A DNA stretch of 43,109 bases from SHZI01 sp031395645 (GTDB taxonomy: Bacteria; Pseudomonadota; Gammaproteobacteria; Steroidobacterales; GCA-2729495). A model generated the notes under the pieces. That model worked only from the letters and a program-made list of their open reading frames with translations. It ran no database searches and was not told the origin of the DNA. The position numbers were made by a program, and so were the translations under genes. The stretch lies in assembly GCA_031395645.1 (NCBI GenBank), contig JANNJM010000070.1, positions 1 through 43,109 of the forward strand. Direction: 5' to 3'. Within the stretch, counting starts at the first letter, position 1. Every line of letters starts with the position of its first letter. Positions 1 to 8,076 of the stretch are shown piece by piece.

Positions 1-37
1 AACTAAAGAATCCAAACAACTAAGGTCCGGTACCTTT

Positions 38-613
38 TTAGCGATGCATGGCGTGGTACCCGGGGTTTGGCATCAGGTCCAGGGCCGCAGCCATACGGTT
101 TGAGTAGTTGAAGAAGGCCACCACAGCGCAGATGTCGAAGAGATCCGCTTCACTAAAGCCGGCATCGCGCAGGGCCTGCCGGTCAGCCTCTCCAATCGCC
201 TCCGGGATCGTGGTCAGCCGGTGGGCGAAGTCGAGCATGACGCGCTGGCGGGACGGCAGCGACGCCACCCGGAAGTTGGTCACCAGCATCTCGCCCAGTT
301 GCGGATCGCCAGAGAGTTCGCGGACGGCCTGACCGTGCGCGATCAGGCAGTAGTAGCACCGGTTACAGGCCGACACGACCACCGCAATCATTTCGCGCTC
401 CAGCGTGGACAACCCGGAGTCTTCCGACAACATCAGCTCGTTGTACATGCTGATGAAGTTCCGCAGGTGTGCCGGCCGGAACGCATAGGCCCGAAGCACG
501 TTGGGCACCATGCCAAGCTTCTCCTGGCATTTGCGGAAGTACTTCTGCAGGTCGGGGTCCAGGTCGGACGCCTCCGGCACTGGAAGCCGGGAAATGTGCG
601 AAGGCTGCGGCAT
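38..613 (-). CDS. Peroxidase-related / carboxymuconolactone decarboxylase-fold (AhpD-like) protein
   Basis: A 191-aa cytoplasmic protein of the AhpD-like fold, resembling the 'uncharacterized peroxidase-related enzyme' group. The AhpD core is visible: Glu74 followed by C86-x2-C89-x3-H93, the redox cysteine pair and proton-relay His. An extra Cys83 sits just before it. Members reduce peroxides or act on small oxidised substrates using thiol chemistry; the substrate here is unknown. I chose the ATG at 613 (reading MPQPSHISRL) because the frame upstream of it is Arg/Gly-rich and non-family-like. It diverges from the 2OG oxygenase-like gene at 696, with about 80 bases between. No dedicated AhpC partner is visible. 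The family call is firm, the physiological role open. Confidence 0.85.
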   Translation of the reverse strand: MPQPSHISRLPVPEASDLDPDLQKYFRKCQEKLGMVPNVLRAYAFRPAHLRNFISMYNELMLSEDSGLSTLEREMIAVVVSACNRCYYCLIAHGQAVRELSGDPQLGEMLVTNFRVASLPSRQRVMLDFAHRLTTIPEAIGEADRQALRDAGFSEADLFDICAVVAFFNYSNRMAAALDLMPNPGYHAMHR

Positions 614-695
614 GGCTGCACCTTGAGCGGCGTGATCCTGCCCACAGCATACCCGCGCTTCCCTTCGACGACAGCGCCCGCTAGGCTTCCGCGCC

Positions 696-1313
696 ATGCC
701 CGTCCGCCCGCTCTTTCCCACCCTCGTCTACACGGCCCGCCTGCAGGGCACCGGCGCTGTGGCGTTGAACCGGGAACTCCTGAAGGAGATCCGCCAGATC
801 CGGGACCACGACGCGGCCGGGCGCAGGTGGTCTGCCCGCGGCTACCCGGGGGGCTACACGTCCTACGGATCGCTCTGCCATCTCCAGAAAATGTCATCCA
901 CCTTCGCAGTGCTGGAGCGGAAGCTGCGCCGGCACCTCCACGCCTACGTGAAATCCCTGGAGCTCGACATGGCCGGTCGCTCGCTCGCCATGACCGACTG
1001 CTGGGTAAACGTGATGACCAGGAATGTGGTGCACGGCCTGCACCTGCACCCGCTTGCCACGATCAGCGGCACCTACTACGTGCAAACGCCCCGCGGCTGC
1101 TCCGGACTGAAGCTGGAGGACCCGCGCCTCGATCGCTCGATGGCAGCTCCGCCCCGCCGCGCCACTGCCCGCCCCGAAAACCAGACCTGGATCACGATCC
1201 CCGCACAGGCAGGCCACCTCGTGCTGTTCGAAAGCTGGCTGCGCCACGAGGTACCGCCCAATCCGGCGGCCGGCGAGCGCGTGAGCTTAAGCTTCAACTA
1301 CAACTGGTTCTAG
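696..1313 (+). CDS. Putative 2OG-Fe(II) oxygenase (TIGR02466-like family)
   Basis: A 205-aa soluble protein resembling the TIGR02466 family of putative 2-oxoglutarate/Fe(II) oxygenases. Features seen: a His-rich strand H113-x2-H116-x-H118-P before a 'GTYYVQTP' strand, a distal 'GHLVLFESWLRHEV' segment with His184, and Arg195 in 'ERVSLSFNYNW' at the C-terminus. These positions fit the HxD/H...H metal ligands and the 2OG-binding Arg. The substrate is unknown; relatives are predicted to hydroxylate amino acids or small molecules. The stop codon overlaps that of the convergent NnrU gene by four bases (CTAG, 1310-1313). The ATG at 696 gives the family's usual length. Confidence 0.8.
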   Translation: MPVRPLFPTLVYTARLQGTGAVALNRELLKEIRQIRDHDAAGRRWSARGYPGGYTSYGSLCHLQKMSSTFAVLERKLRRHLHAYVKSLELDMAGRSLAMTDCWVNVMTRNVVHGLHLHPLATISGTYYVQTPRGCSGLKLEDPRLDRSMAAPPRRATARPENQTWITIPAQAGHLVLFESWLRHEVPPNPAAGERVSLSFNYNWF

Positions 1314-1999
1314 AGAAACCCCAGCGGATCCCGCCCGAACAGCCACAGGTGCCCGCCGGCCAGCAGCAGCACCGCGGCCAACAGGCCAACCGCGCCCCCA
1401 ATGAGGCTGACCCGGTCCAAAGGCCAGCGGGCACGGCCGCGCAGAATGGCCACGAAGGGCAGGTACGACGTGGCGCCCGCCAACGCCTGCCATTGCGCCA
1501 CACCAAGCAGCTCCTGCCGGCGCCCCTCCACGATGCCGATCCCAATCAGGGCAAAGACCCCGAGCGAGCCGAACAGGATCAGCCCGGCGAGGTGGCCATT
1601 CGCCGGCAGGTGGGCGAAGCCCCACAGACCGAGCCCCCAGAGGATCGGGTGGCGCGTGATGGCGACCGCGCCCGGCGTGTCTGGCCTGAAGGGCCGGGTG
1701 ACGAAGGCAACTGAGAGCGGATTCGGCGCGAGTGCGCCCGCCCCGAGAAGGAAGAGCGCCAGTGGCATCAGCACGATGGCGAACCAGAAACTCCAGGGGC
1801 CGGCGAACCAGATCGGAATATAGGGGGCCAGGAGCAATTCCCGGATCAGCCACGCGAACAACAGGAGCGAGAGCAGCGAGTACGCACCAATAAAACCGCC
1901 CTCCCCCAGCCGGGCCTGCAGCGCCCGGCGCACCGACGGCAGCGCCGGTATGACGTGGGCGACCAGGAACACCGCGAGTACGCCGACAAAACGGTACAT
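1310..1999 (-). CDS. NnrU family integral membrane protein
   Basis: A 229-aa polytopic inner-membrane protein, with about six hydrophobic segments. It carries the NnrU-type core 'ITRHPILWGLGLWGFAHL' followed by 'ANGHLAGLILFG'. NnrU was named from nitrite/nitric-oxide reductase regions in alpha-proteobacteria, and the fold is related to isoprenylcysteine methyltransferase-like membrane proteins; its chemistry is not established. No denitrification gene is near, so a role in N-oxide metabolism should not be assumed. The ATG at 1999 precedes a first membrane segment at residues 4-17. It converges on the oxygenase-like gene with a CTAG overlap and diverges from the GPH transporter at 2044. Confidence 0.85.
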   Translation of the reverse strand: MYRFVGVLAVFLVAHVIPALPSVRRALQARLGEGGFIGAYSLLSLLLFAWLIRELLLAPYIPIWFAGPWSFWFAIVLMPLALFLLGAGALAPNPLSVAFVTRPFRPDTPGAVAITRHPILWGLGLWGFAHLPANGHLAGLILFGSLGVFALIGIGIVEGRRQELLGVAQWQALAGATSYLPFVAILRGRARWPLDRVSLIGGAVGLLAAVLLLAGGHLWLFGRDPLGFL

Positions 2000-2043
2000 G
2001 TGCCAATCTAAGCATCAAACCGGTCCAGGAGCCTAACAACCGC

Positions 2044-3468
2044 ATGCGTACTTCCCGTGATCTGGCATCGCATGCACCCGTGCCGTTTGCCACCCGCAGC
2101 GGCTGGGGCATCGGCTCACTCGGGGTGTCGCTACTCTTCAATACCTACTCCGCCCTGCTGCTCTTCTACCTCACGAACGTGGTCGGCCTGCCCCTCGGGA
2201 TCGCCGGGACGCTCATCGTCATCGCCAAGGTGTACGACGCGCTGATCAACATACCCATGGGCCTGCTGAGTGACCGCACCCAGTCGCGCTGGGGTCGGCG
2301 CCGGCCGTGGTTCCTGCTGGGCGCAATTCTCTGTAGCAGCTGGTTCCTGGTGATCTTCAACACCTCGGCGGTGGGTAGCGACGGTGCCTCGCCCGCCCTC
2401 CTGGGCTGGGTACTGGGAGCACTACTGCTGTACTCGACGGGCTACGCGATCTTCAACGTTCCCTACATGGCGATGCCGGCAGAAATGACGGACGACTACC
2501 ACGAGCGGACGGCGATCATGTCGTACCGGGTGTTACTTATTCAGGTCGGCAATTTCATCGCCGTGGGTCTCGGGCCGCGACTCGCCCAGCAGTTTGGTGG
2601 TGGTCTCGACGGTTACTCAGTCGTGGGCTGGGTACTGGGCCTCTGCACGCTCGTGACGATGCTGGCCTGCTTCTTCGGCACGGCCGGTGCGCGCCAGGTA
2701 GCCCGGACCTCCGTGCGCTATCCGCTCGGAGAGCAGCTGCAGTCGGCGCTGCGCAACCGGCCATTTCTGCTGCTGGCGGCCTTCAAGTTCCTGATCCTGG
2801 TGGCTGGCGCCACCGTCTTCGCCACGCTGCTGTTCTTCGTCAAGAACGTGCTCAAGCTCGACCAGGGCGTGATGCTCTGGTACACCGCGGCCCACGGCGT
2901 CGCGGCCTTCATCACGGTGCCGCTGGTCTGGGTGCCACTCTCCGCGCGTCTCGGCAAGAAGACGGCACTCATGGTCGCGACGCTTGGCTTCGTGGTCACG
3001 GCACTGACGTGGCTACTGGCCCTGCCGGGGGAGCCGATCGCACTGTTCATTGGGCGGGCCTTCCTGCTCGGCAGCTTTGCGGCCGGCAAGCTGCTGCTTG
3101 GCCTGACGATGCTGCCGGACGTGATGGAGTACGACTTTCTGCGCACGGGACTCAGGCGGGAGGGCGCCTACGCCGGCGCCTACAACATGGTCGAAAAAGC
3201 CGCCTACGCTGTCAGCCCGTTATTGATGACCGTCGTGCTCGGACTGATGGGCTACCAGGAATCCGTCAATAACGCGACCGTCGTCCAGTCAGACAACGCC
3301 ATCCTCGGCATCTACCTGAGCATTGCGATCATCCCGGCGCTCTGCAACCTGCTGGCCGTGGTCGTGCTGACGCGCTACGACCTGACGGAAAAGCGCCTCA
3401 GGCAATTGCGTGCAGAAGCGTCGGTAGGAGCGCCTTCAGGCGCGACCGGCGCCGGGAGTCGCGCCTGA
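2044..3468 (+). CDS. MFS transporter of the glycoside-pentoside-hexuronide (MelB-like) type
   Basis: A 474-aa inner-membrane transporter of the MFS_2/GPH family, with about 12 hydrophobic segments. The N-terminus 'GIGSLGVSLLFNTYSALLLF' and the loop 'DRTQSRWGRRRPWFLLGA' (residues about 79-96) are typical of cation-coupled sugar or organic-solute symporters. The C-terminal half has a second Asp/Arg-rich cytoplasmic loop, 'DVMEYDFLRTGLRREGAYAG'. The substrate is unknown. The last 14 residues (from VGAPSGA to SRA) are encoded by the REP palindrome at 3424-3480, so the original stop was probably just upstream and the tail is repeat-derived. The gene overlaps the convergent QmcA-like gene by 33 bases inside that palindrome. 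Confidence 0.88.
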   Translation: MRTSRDLASHAPVPFATRSGWGIGSLGVSLLFNTYSALLLFYLTNVVGLPLGIAGTLIVIAKVYDALINIPMGLLSDRTQSRWGRRRPWFLLGAILCSSWFLVIFNTSAVGSDGASPALLGWVLGALLLYSTGYAIFNVPYMAMPAEMTDDYHERTAIMSYRVLLIQVGNFIAVGLGPRLAQQFGGGLDGYSVVGWVLGLCTLVTMLACFFGTAGARQVARTSVRYPLGEQLQSALRNRPFLLLAAFKFLILVAGATVFATLLFFVKNVLKLDQGVMLWYTAAHGVAAFITVPLVWVPLSARLGKKTALMVATLGFVVTALTWLLALPGEPIALFIGRAFLLGSFAAGKLLLGLTMLPDVMEYDFLRTGLRREGAYAGAYNMVEKAAYAVSPLLMTVVLGLMGYQESVNNATVVQSDNAILGIYLSIAIIPALCNLLAVVVLTRYDLTEKRLRQLRAEASVGAPSGATGAGSRA

Positions 3469-3480
3469 AGGCGCTCCTAC
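3424..3480. repeat. GTAG-headed REP pair (REPIN-like perfect inverted repeat)
   Basis: Two 23-base arms, 3424-3446 and 3458-3480, are perfect reverse complements around an 11-base loop. Each arm starts with GTAG and itself contains a small hairpin (GCGCC-TTCA-GGCGC). That is the known layout of REP sequences mobilised by RAYT (TnpA-REP) enzymes. A partial extra unit (GGGCGCTCCTGCG) follows to about 3493. The element carries the 3' ends and stop codons of both convergent genes: TGA 3466-3468 for the transporter and TGA 3438-3436 for the SPFH gene. Confidence 0.93.
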
Positions 3481-4404
3481 GGGCGCTCCTGCGGGCTGGC
3501 GCACCAGGTTAGTCGCCAGCGCGATCATCGAGGCCACGTCACTCAGGTTGGCAGGCACGATGAGCGTATTGCCCGCCTTGGCCAGATTCCCGAACTGGGT
3601 TACATAAGCCTCAGCCACGCGCAACTGCATGGCCTCGTGGCCACCGGTCTCCCGCAGCACCAGCGACACCTTGTGCAGGCCCTCGGCCGTGGCCGTTGCA
3701 ACGGCGAGGATGGCTTCGGCCTGGCCCTGCGCTTCGTTGATCTGCTGGCGCTGCTTCGCTTCGGACGCCTTGATGACCCGCTGCTTGTCACCCTCGGCCT
3801 CGTTGATCTTGGCGTCCCGCTCGCCTTCCGAGTTCAACACGACGGCGCGCTTCTCCCGCTCCGCGCGCATCTGCTTTTCCATCGCCGAGAGCACGTCCCT
3901 CGGCGGATTGATGTTCTTGATCTCGTAGCGCAGGACCTTCACGCCCCAGGCCTCGGAAGCCTTGTCGAGCTCGACCACGACATTGCCGTTGATAGCACCT
4001 CGCTCCTCGAACGTGCGATCCAGGTCGATCTTGCCGATCTCGCTGCGCAGGGTGGTCTGGGCGAGCTGCATGATCGCGAAGATATAGTCGGTGATGCCGT
4101 AACTCGTGCGCTGGGGGTCGAGGATCCGCAGGTACAGCACGCCATCGACGCCGACCTGCACGTTGTCCTTGGTAATGCAGGTCTGTTCGGGGATATCGAG
4201 AGCCTGTTCCTTCAGGCTGTGCTTGTAGGCAATACGCTCCACGAAGGGCACCAGGATGTGGAAGCCGGCCTGCAGAACCCGGCTGAACTTGCCCAGTTGC
4301 TCAATGACAAAGGCGCTCTGCTGGGGGACGACGACGGCCGTCTTGAACAGGACGATAACGACGAAAATGGCCACTGCAATGGCAAAAAATCCAATTCCAT
4401 TCAC
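3436..4404 (-). CDS. qmcA: SPFH/band-7 membrane protein, QmcA/paraslipin type
   Basis: A 322-aa stomatin-family protein. An N-terminal membrane segment (about residues 3-23) is followed by the SPFH domain ('VVPQQSAFVIEQLGKFSRVL' onwards to about residue 185), then an Ala/Glu/Lys-rich coiled coil (about 185-260). Such proteins oligomerise in lipid microdomains and pair with NfeD proteins to influence membrane protein quality control. I chose the GTG at 4404 because an AGAAGGGGAAG ribosome-binding site lies just upstream; an upstream in-frame TTG at 4443 lacks one. It follows the NfeD gene by 22 bases as an operon. The last residues (VGAPSGATPGAGRA) come from the REP palindrome, a non-family tail shared with the convergent transporter. 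Confidence 0.88.
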   Translation of the reverse strand: MNGIGFFAIAVAIFVVIVLFKTAVVVPQQSAFVIEQLGKFSRVLQAGFHILVPFVERIAYKHSLKEQALDIPEQTCITKDNVQVGVDGVLYLRILDPQRTSYGITDYIFAIMQLAQTTLRSEIGKIDLDRTFEERGAINGNVVVELDKASEAWGVKVLRYEIKNINPPRDVLSAMEKQMRAEREKRAVVLNSEGERDAKINEAEGDKQRVIKASEAKQRQQINEAQGQAEAILAVATATAEGLHKVSLVLRETGGHEAMQLRVAEAYVTQFGNLAKAGNTLIVPANLSDVASMIALATNLVRQPAGAPVGAPSGATPGAGRA

Positions 4405-4426
4405 GGCAAGCTTCCCCTTCTGTAAT

Positions 4427-4861
4427 TCAGTTACGGGCTTCAACGCTCAGCGTGATGCCATCGACGCCCACGACACGGACCTTCACGCCGGATGGAATGG
4501 GTACAGGCCCGACATTGCGGGCCGTCCACGTAGAGCCGCGCAGTTCGACACGGCAGGTGCCATCCACGGGCAGCCCGACCGGCAGCTGCAACTCCTCGCG
4601 CAGCATGTCATCCGCCATGTCCGGGACGTCCCGGCGCAACAGCCGATAAACCCGCTTGCGGAAGAAAACCATGGAAACCAGCGCCAGTGCGGCAAATACC
4701 AGCCACTGCCCCCACTCCGGGACAGTGGGCACAGCGAGGCCGAGCAGGCCGGTGAGAATCGCGGCCGCGCCCAGGAACACGAGGAAAAAGTCGGCCTCAA
4801 TGATGAAGAGCTCGGCGCCGAGTAACAGCACGCCGATAATCATCCACGTCCACCAAAGCAT
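4427..4861 (-). CDS. NfeD family membrane protein (QmcA partner)
   Basis: A 144-aa short-form NfeD protein. Two or three transmembrane segments occupy residues 1-70 ('MIIGVLLLGAELFIIEADFF' contains the conserved Glu). A C-terminal OB-fold domain follows (about 85-144, 'VGLPVDGTCRVELRGSTWTA' through 'VRVVGVDGITLSVEARN'). NfeD proteins associate with SPFH proteins, and the QmcA-like gene immediately downstream matches the usual YbbK/YbbL-type pair. There is no N-terminal ClpP-like protease domain, so this is the non-proteolytic form. The operon start is near 4862, with 57 bases to the next gene. Confidence 0.88.
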   Translation of the reverse strand: MLWWTWMIIGVLLLGAELFIIEADFFLVFLGAAAILTGLLGLAVPTVPEWGQWLVFAALALVSMVFFRKRVYRLLRRDVPDMADDMLREELQLPVGLPVDGTCRVELRGSTWTARNVGPVPIPSGVKVRVVGVDGITLSVEARN

Positions 4862-4918
4862 GTCGCCCCCTTAAGCTGCCGTCAGACCGCCAGCACTCTT
4901 ATAGCCGAAATGACTGCC

Positions 4919-6316
4919 TCAGACGAGCCTTGCGGGCTGGCCGGTCTGCATAAGCAGCGCCTTCTTGCGATAGAAACGCAAGAGACCTGCCGCGCCCATG
5001 CGCGAGCCGCCGAGGCCGGAGTAGCCGAACGAGTTCTTCTCCGCCTCGTAGGTCTCGCGGGTCAGTGCCGCGTCATTGAGACTCAAGCCCCCGGCGTTGA
5101 TGCGCTCCGCGACGGCACGGGCTTCGTCGAGGGTGGCGGCAAAAACGGCAGCAGACAGCCCGAAGTCCGAGTCGTTGGCCAGGGCTACGGCCTCGTCTAC
5201 TGTGCGGTAGGTCATCACGGGGATCACTGGCCCAAAGGTTTCCTCCGTCATCAGCTGCATGCTGTGGTTGACGTTCGTCACTACGGTGGCGCGGCAGTAG
5301 CGCCCGCCGCCCAGGATCTCTGTCTTGCCGCCGCAACGGATCACGGCACCTTTGGCGACGGCGTCGTCCAGGTGGGCATCGATGATATCGGCCTGCCGGT
5401 CGAAGATCATGGGCCCGAGATCGCCAGTGTTGATGTCGGGATAGTTGAGTTGCACCTGCCGGGCCTTCGAAACAAGGAGGTTCAGGAACGCGTCATGCTG
5501 CGACTCGTGCACGTAGACCCGCTCGAGCGCCAGGCAGACCTGGCCGCTGGCCACGACAGCGCCGCGCAGGATCGCATCGGCAGCTGCCTCCAGGTTTGCC
5601 GAGGGCAGCACGATGGCCGGGTCCTTGCCACCGAGTTCAAGGAAGGCGGGGATAAAGCGCTCGGCGGCCGCGACCGCCACCTTGCGACCGGTCGCCACAC
5701 TGCCCGTGAAGCAGACCGCGTCGACCTGGCCGATCAGTGCGGCGCCGGTGCTGCCGTCGGCGGCCTCAATGGCAAACACACGGGCCAGCTCCGGTACCAC
5801 CTGGACCGTCCGCTTCAGGGGTTCGACAAAGCGCGGCGTCACTTCGCTGGGCTTCACGAACACGGCGCAGCCGGCCAGCAGCGCCGGCACCGCGTCGATC
5901 AGGGACAGCGCCACGGGGAAGTTCCAGGGACTGATTGACCCCACCAGCGGGTAGGGCACCAGCTGGTGGCTGTAGCGCAGGCTGGGCATACTTCCTGACT
6001 CGTGCACCGGTGTGGCGATCAGCGTCGGCCCATAGTCACACCAGCGGCGGATGTTGCGGGACGCGCTGCGCACCTCGCCGGCGGCAATGACGGTCCGGCC
6101 CGTGTCGATGGTGAGCGCAGCCGTGATCGCCGCCCCGTTCGCCTCGATCGCGTCTGCGAAGCGACGCAGTACCGCGATGCGCTGTTCCATCCCCGACTGC
6201 CACCAGGCCGGCTGGGCCTCGCGCAACGCCCGGCACCGGGCCGCCAACTCCGCGTCCGCCGGCGGAGCGAAAGAGTAGTCCTGCGCCCCGGTGCGGGGAT
6301 TGCGCACCGCGATCAA
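4919..6316 (-). CDS. Aldehyde dehydrogenase (NAD(P)+-dependent)
   Basis: A 465-aa member of the ALDH superfamily that oxidises aldehydes to acids. The catalytic residues are present: oxyanion Asn132 in PWNFP, cofactor-binding Lys155 in VKPSE, Ser206 in FTGS, general base Glu227 in LELGGKDP and nucleophile Cys261 in SGQVC. It lacks obvious features of CoA-acylating enzymes. It looks closest to succinate-semialdehyde or medium-chain aldehyde dehydrogenases, but the substrate cannot be assigned. The TTG start at 6316 overlaps the stop of the upstream dehydratase-like gene (TTGA); a GTG at 6310-6308 is an alternative start. The coupling suggests an aldehyde made in the same pathway, for example succinate semialdehyde in a 4-hydroxybutyrate route (inference). 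Confidence 0.9.
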   Translation of the reverse strand: MIAVRNPRTGAQDYSFAPPADAELAARCRALREAQPAWWQSGMEQRIAVLRRFADAIEANGAAITAALTIDTGRTVIAAGEVRSASRNIRRWCDYGPTLIATPVHESGSMPSLRYSHQLVPYPLVGSISPWNFPVALSLIDAVPALLAGCAVFVKPSEVTPRFVEPLKRTVQVVPELARVFAIEAADGSTGAALIGQVDAVCFTGSVATGRKVAVAAAERFIPAFLELGGKDPAIVLPSANLEAAADAILRGAVVASGQVCLALERVYVHESQHDAFLNLLVSKARQVQLNYPDINTGDLGPMIFDRQADIIDAHLDDAVAKGAVIRCGGKTEILGGGRYCRATVVTNVNHSMQLMTEETFGPVIPVMTYRTVDEAVALANDSDFGLSAAVFAATLDEARAVAERINAGGLSLNDAALTRETYEAEKNSFGYSGLGGSRMGAAGLLRFYRKKALLMQTGQPARLV

Positions 6317-7866
6317 GCAGGCTTTTCCGGCTGAAAGACCCGGGCCATGTATTCACTCAGGTCACTGGAAACCTCGGCCACCACGTCCGGACCGACGCCG
6401 GCCAGCGTCCTGGCGAGCTGCTTCTTGAATTCGAGCTGCATCTGGCGGCCGATCTGGATGCGCTGGGCCTGCGGGGAACCCGCACCGTGCATGGATTCCG
6501 TCAGGTAGCCAACGGCGTTGCGTCCCAGCGTCATGTTCTCGATGAGCCGCAGGACGCGGATGCGGTCCTCGGTGGGAATGTCGGCGCGGCCCTTCAGGTA
6601 CTTGCGGATCAGTTCGCCGACTTCCGGGTGCCGCAGATCCTGCTCGGACGGCAGCGTCACCATCAGGCCGCCGGCCAGGTCCTGGGCCAGCCGGCTGATC
6701 TCGTAGGGAAAGCGCGTGACGTGGTGCTTGCAGACGTTGGCGATCATGTCGTCGTTCAGATACACGCCCGACTTCATCGGCACTGCCTGGTAACTCGAGG
6801 CAATGCCGGTGGAGTAGATGGTCTCATTGAGGTGCGTCATCTCCACGAGCTTGTCCTTGATGTGCGACACAGCCGCCACGCCGTTGAAGTCGGCAATGGT
6901 CGCTGCCGCACCAATCAGCACGTCGCCGACCCCGGACTTGCACACGTAGCTGCGCCGGTGATACGTGGTGAAGCGCTCGACCAGCATCGCGGCGTAGTCC
7001 ACCTCGCCGTCCATGAACACGTTTTCCCAGGGCACGAAGACCTCGTCGAAGATGATCATCGCTTCCTGGCCACCAAAGCGCTTGTTGCCCGGATCGATCT
7101 CGCCGCCTTCCATGCTGCGCGTATCGCAGGACTGGCGACCATAGATGTAGGTTATGCCGGGGGCATCGACCGGCACGGCGCCGACGATGGCGTAGTCCTT
7201 GTCAGCGGGGCCGAGCCGCAGGGTCGGCATCACCAGCAGCCAGTGCGCGTTGATACAACCGGTCTGATGGGCCTTGGCCCCCTTCAGGTAGACGCCCTCC
7301 GCCGTGCGGCGGCTGATATGCACGAACAGATCGGGATCGGCCTGCTCGTGGGGCGCCTTGCCCCGGTCGCCCTTCACGTCCGTCATGGCGCCGCCAATCA
7401 CGAAGCCGCGACGCTGCATGCGGGTGACAAAACTCACGAAGCGCGAGTGATAGGGCGTGGCGTGCTGCAGATCGATCTCGAAGGTGACGGAGTGCAGCGC
7501 GTTGATGGCGTCCATGCCGACGCAGCGCTGGAAACAGGTGCCCGTGAGCTGCCCGAGCCGGCGCTGCATCTTGTTCTGCATCACGAGATCCGCAGCGCTG
7601 CCCGCCACGTGCAGGAAGCGGTTGATACGCTCACCGGTGTAAGGAGAAAGCGCCGTGCCGAGCTCCGGATTGCGCACGGCCAGGTCGTAGGTTTCGGCCA
7701 CCGCATTGATGGACGGCCGGATCATCGGATGGTCGAGAGGCTCCGCCACCAGCTCGCCGAACAGGAACACGCGGAGCGTTCGGCCCCGCAGGCTCTCGAG
7801 GTAGTCAGCACCGGTGCGGAGGGGCGCAGTGTTTTCCGCTAGTACTGCTTTAGCTATAGTTGCCAA
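6313..7866 (-). CDS. 4-hydroxybutyryl-CoA dehydratase-like (HpaB/AbfD superfamily) flavoprotein
   Basis: A 517-aa protein strongly resembling clostridial AbfD (4-hydroxybutyryl-CoA dehydratase/vinylacetyl-CoA isomerase) along its length: 'DHPMIRPSINAVAETYDLA', 'TCFQRCVGMDA', 'MTDVKGDRGKAP', 'GAKAHQTG', 'IYGRQSCDTR', 'RFGGQEAMIIFDEVF', 'ASHIKDKLVEMTHLNETIY' and 'TESMHGAGSPQAQR'. AbfD holds FAD and an unusual [4Fe-4S] cluster through C99, C103, H292 and C299. The equivalents here are C111, C115, H303 and C309, but the His-Cys spacing is 6 instead of 7. The start is a TTG at 7866, preceded by AAGAGG nine bases upstream and with a stop codon directly before it. It is coupled to the ALDH gene. Real dehydratase activity is plausible but not assured given the shifted ligand. 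Confidence 0.85.
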   Translation of the reverse strand: MATIAKAVLAENTAPLRTGADYLESLRGRTLRVFLFGELVAEPLDHPMIRPSINAVAETYDLAVRNPELGTALSPYTGERINRFLHVAGSAADLVMQNKMQRRLGQLTGTCFQRCVGMDAINALHSVTFEIDLQHATPYHSRFVSFVTRMQRRGFVIGGAMTDVKGDRGKAPHEQADPDLFVHISRRTAEGVYLKGAKAHQTGCINAHWLLVMPTLRLGPADKDYAIVGAVPVDAPGITYIYGRQSCDTRSMEGGEIDPGNKRFGGQEAMIIFDEVFVPWENVFMDGEVDYAAMLVERFTTYHRRSYVCKSGVGDVLIGAAATIADFNGVAAVSHIKDKLVEMTHLNETIYSTGIASSYQAVPMKSGVYLNDDMIANVCKHHVTRFPYEISRLAQDLAGGLMVTLPSEQDLRHPEVGELIRKYLKGRADIPTEDRIRVLRLIENMTLGRNAVGYLTESMHGAGSPQAQRIQIGRQMQLEFKKQLARTLAGVGPDVVAEVSSDLSEYMARVFQPEKPA

Positions 7867-7905
7867 CTACATGAACCTCTTGATGTTTTATACTAAGATC
7901 GCAAG
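7867..7905 (-). promoter_or_regulatory. Candidate -10 and ribosome-binding site for the AbfD-like operon
   Basis: Read on the minus strand, a TATAAA box (about 7894-7889) is followed within a few bases by AAGAGG (about 7881-7876) and then the TTG start at 7866. The short leader implied would be about 15-20 nt. No good -35 box is seen, so an activator may be needed. The Shine-Dalgarno match decides the TTG start. Confidence 0.3.
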
Positions 7906-7946
7906 CCGGTCGGCTGGCGGTACTTTAGCACCGGGTCAGGAGCCGT

Positions 7947-8031
7947 GTAGGGGCGCCTTCAGGCGCGACAGCGTCCGGTCGCGCCTGAAGGCGCTCTTAC
8001 CAGACCCGGTCGCGCCTGAAGGCGCTCCTAC
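7947..8031. repeat. GTAG-headed REP cluster (three units)
   Basis: A forward unit at 7947-7968 (GTAGGGG variant head) pairs with an inverted unit at 7979-8000, and a second copy of the inverted unit lies at 8010-8031. Each unit contains the GCGCC-TTCA-GGCGC hairpin. The cluster fills the space between the AbfD-like gene's start region and the 3' end of the SUMF1 lipoprotein gene, about 45 bases downstream of that gene's stop. Confidence 0.9.
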
Positions 8032-8076
8032 CGCACCGGATCGGGCACTGGCACTGCTTCTCGACATGCACTGGGC

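Noticed and set aside
3424..3480. Interpreting the palindrome as a CRISPR repeat or simple terminator
   Set aside because: Copies are dispersed singly or as inverted pairs with GTAG heads and no spacers, and no T-run follows; the REP/REPIN explanation fits better.
3637..4425. Long plus-strand open frame opposite the QmcA-like gene
   Set aside because: It is a mirror of a well-conserved SPFH gene in GC-rich DNA; its residues (His/Leu/Asp-rich) match no family and there is no ribosome-binding site.
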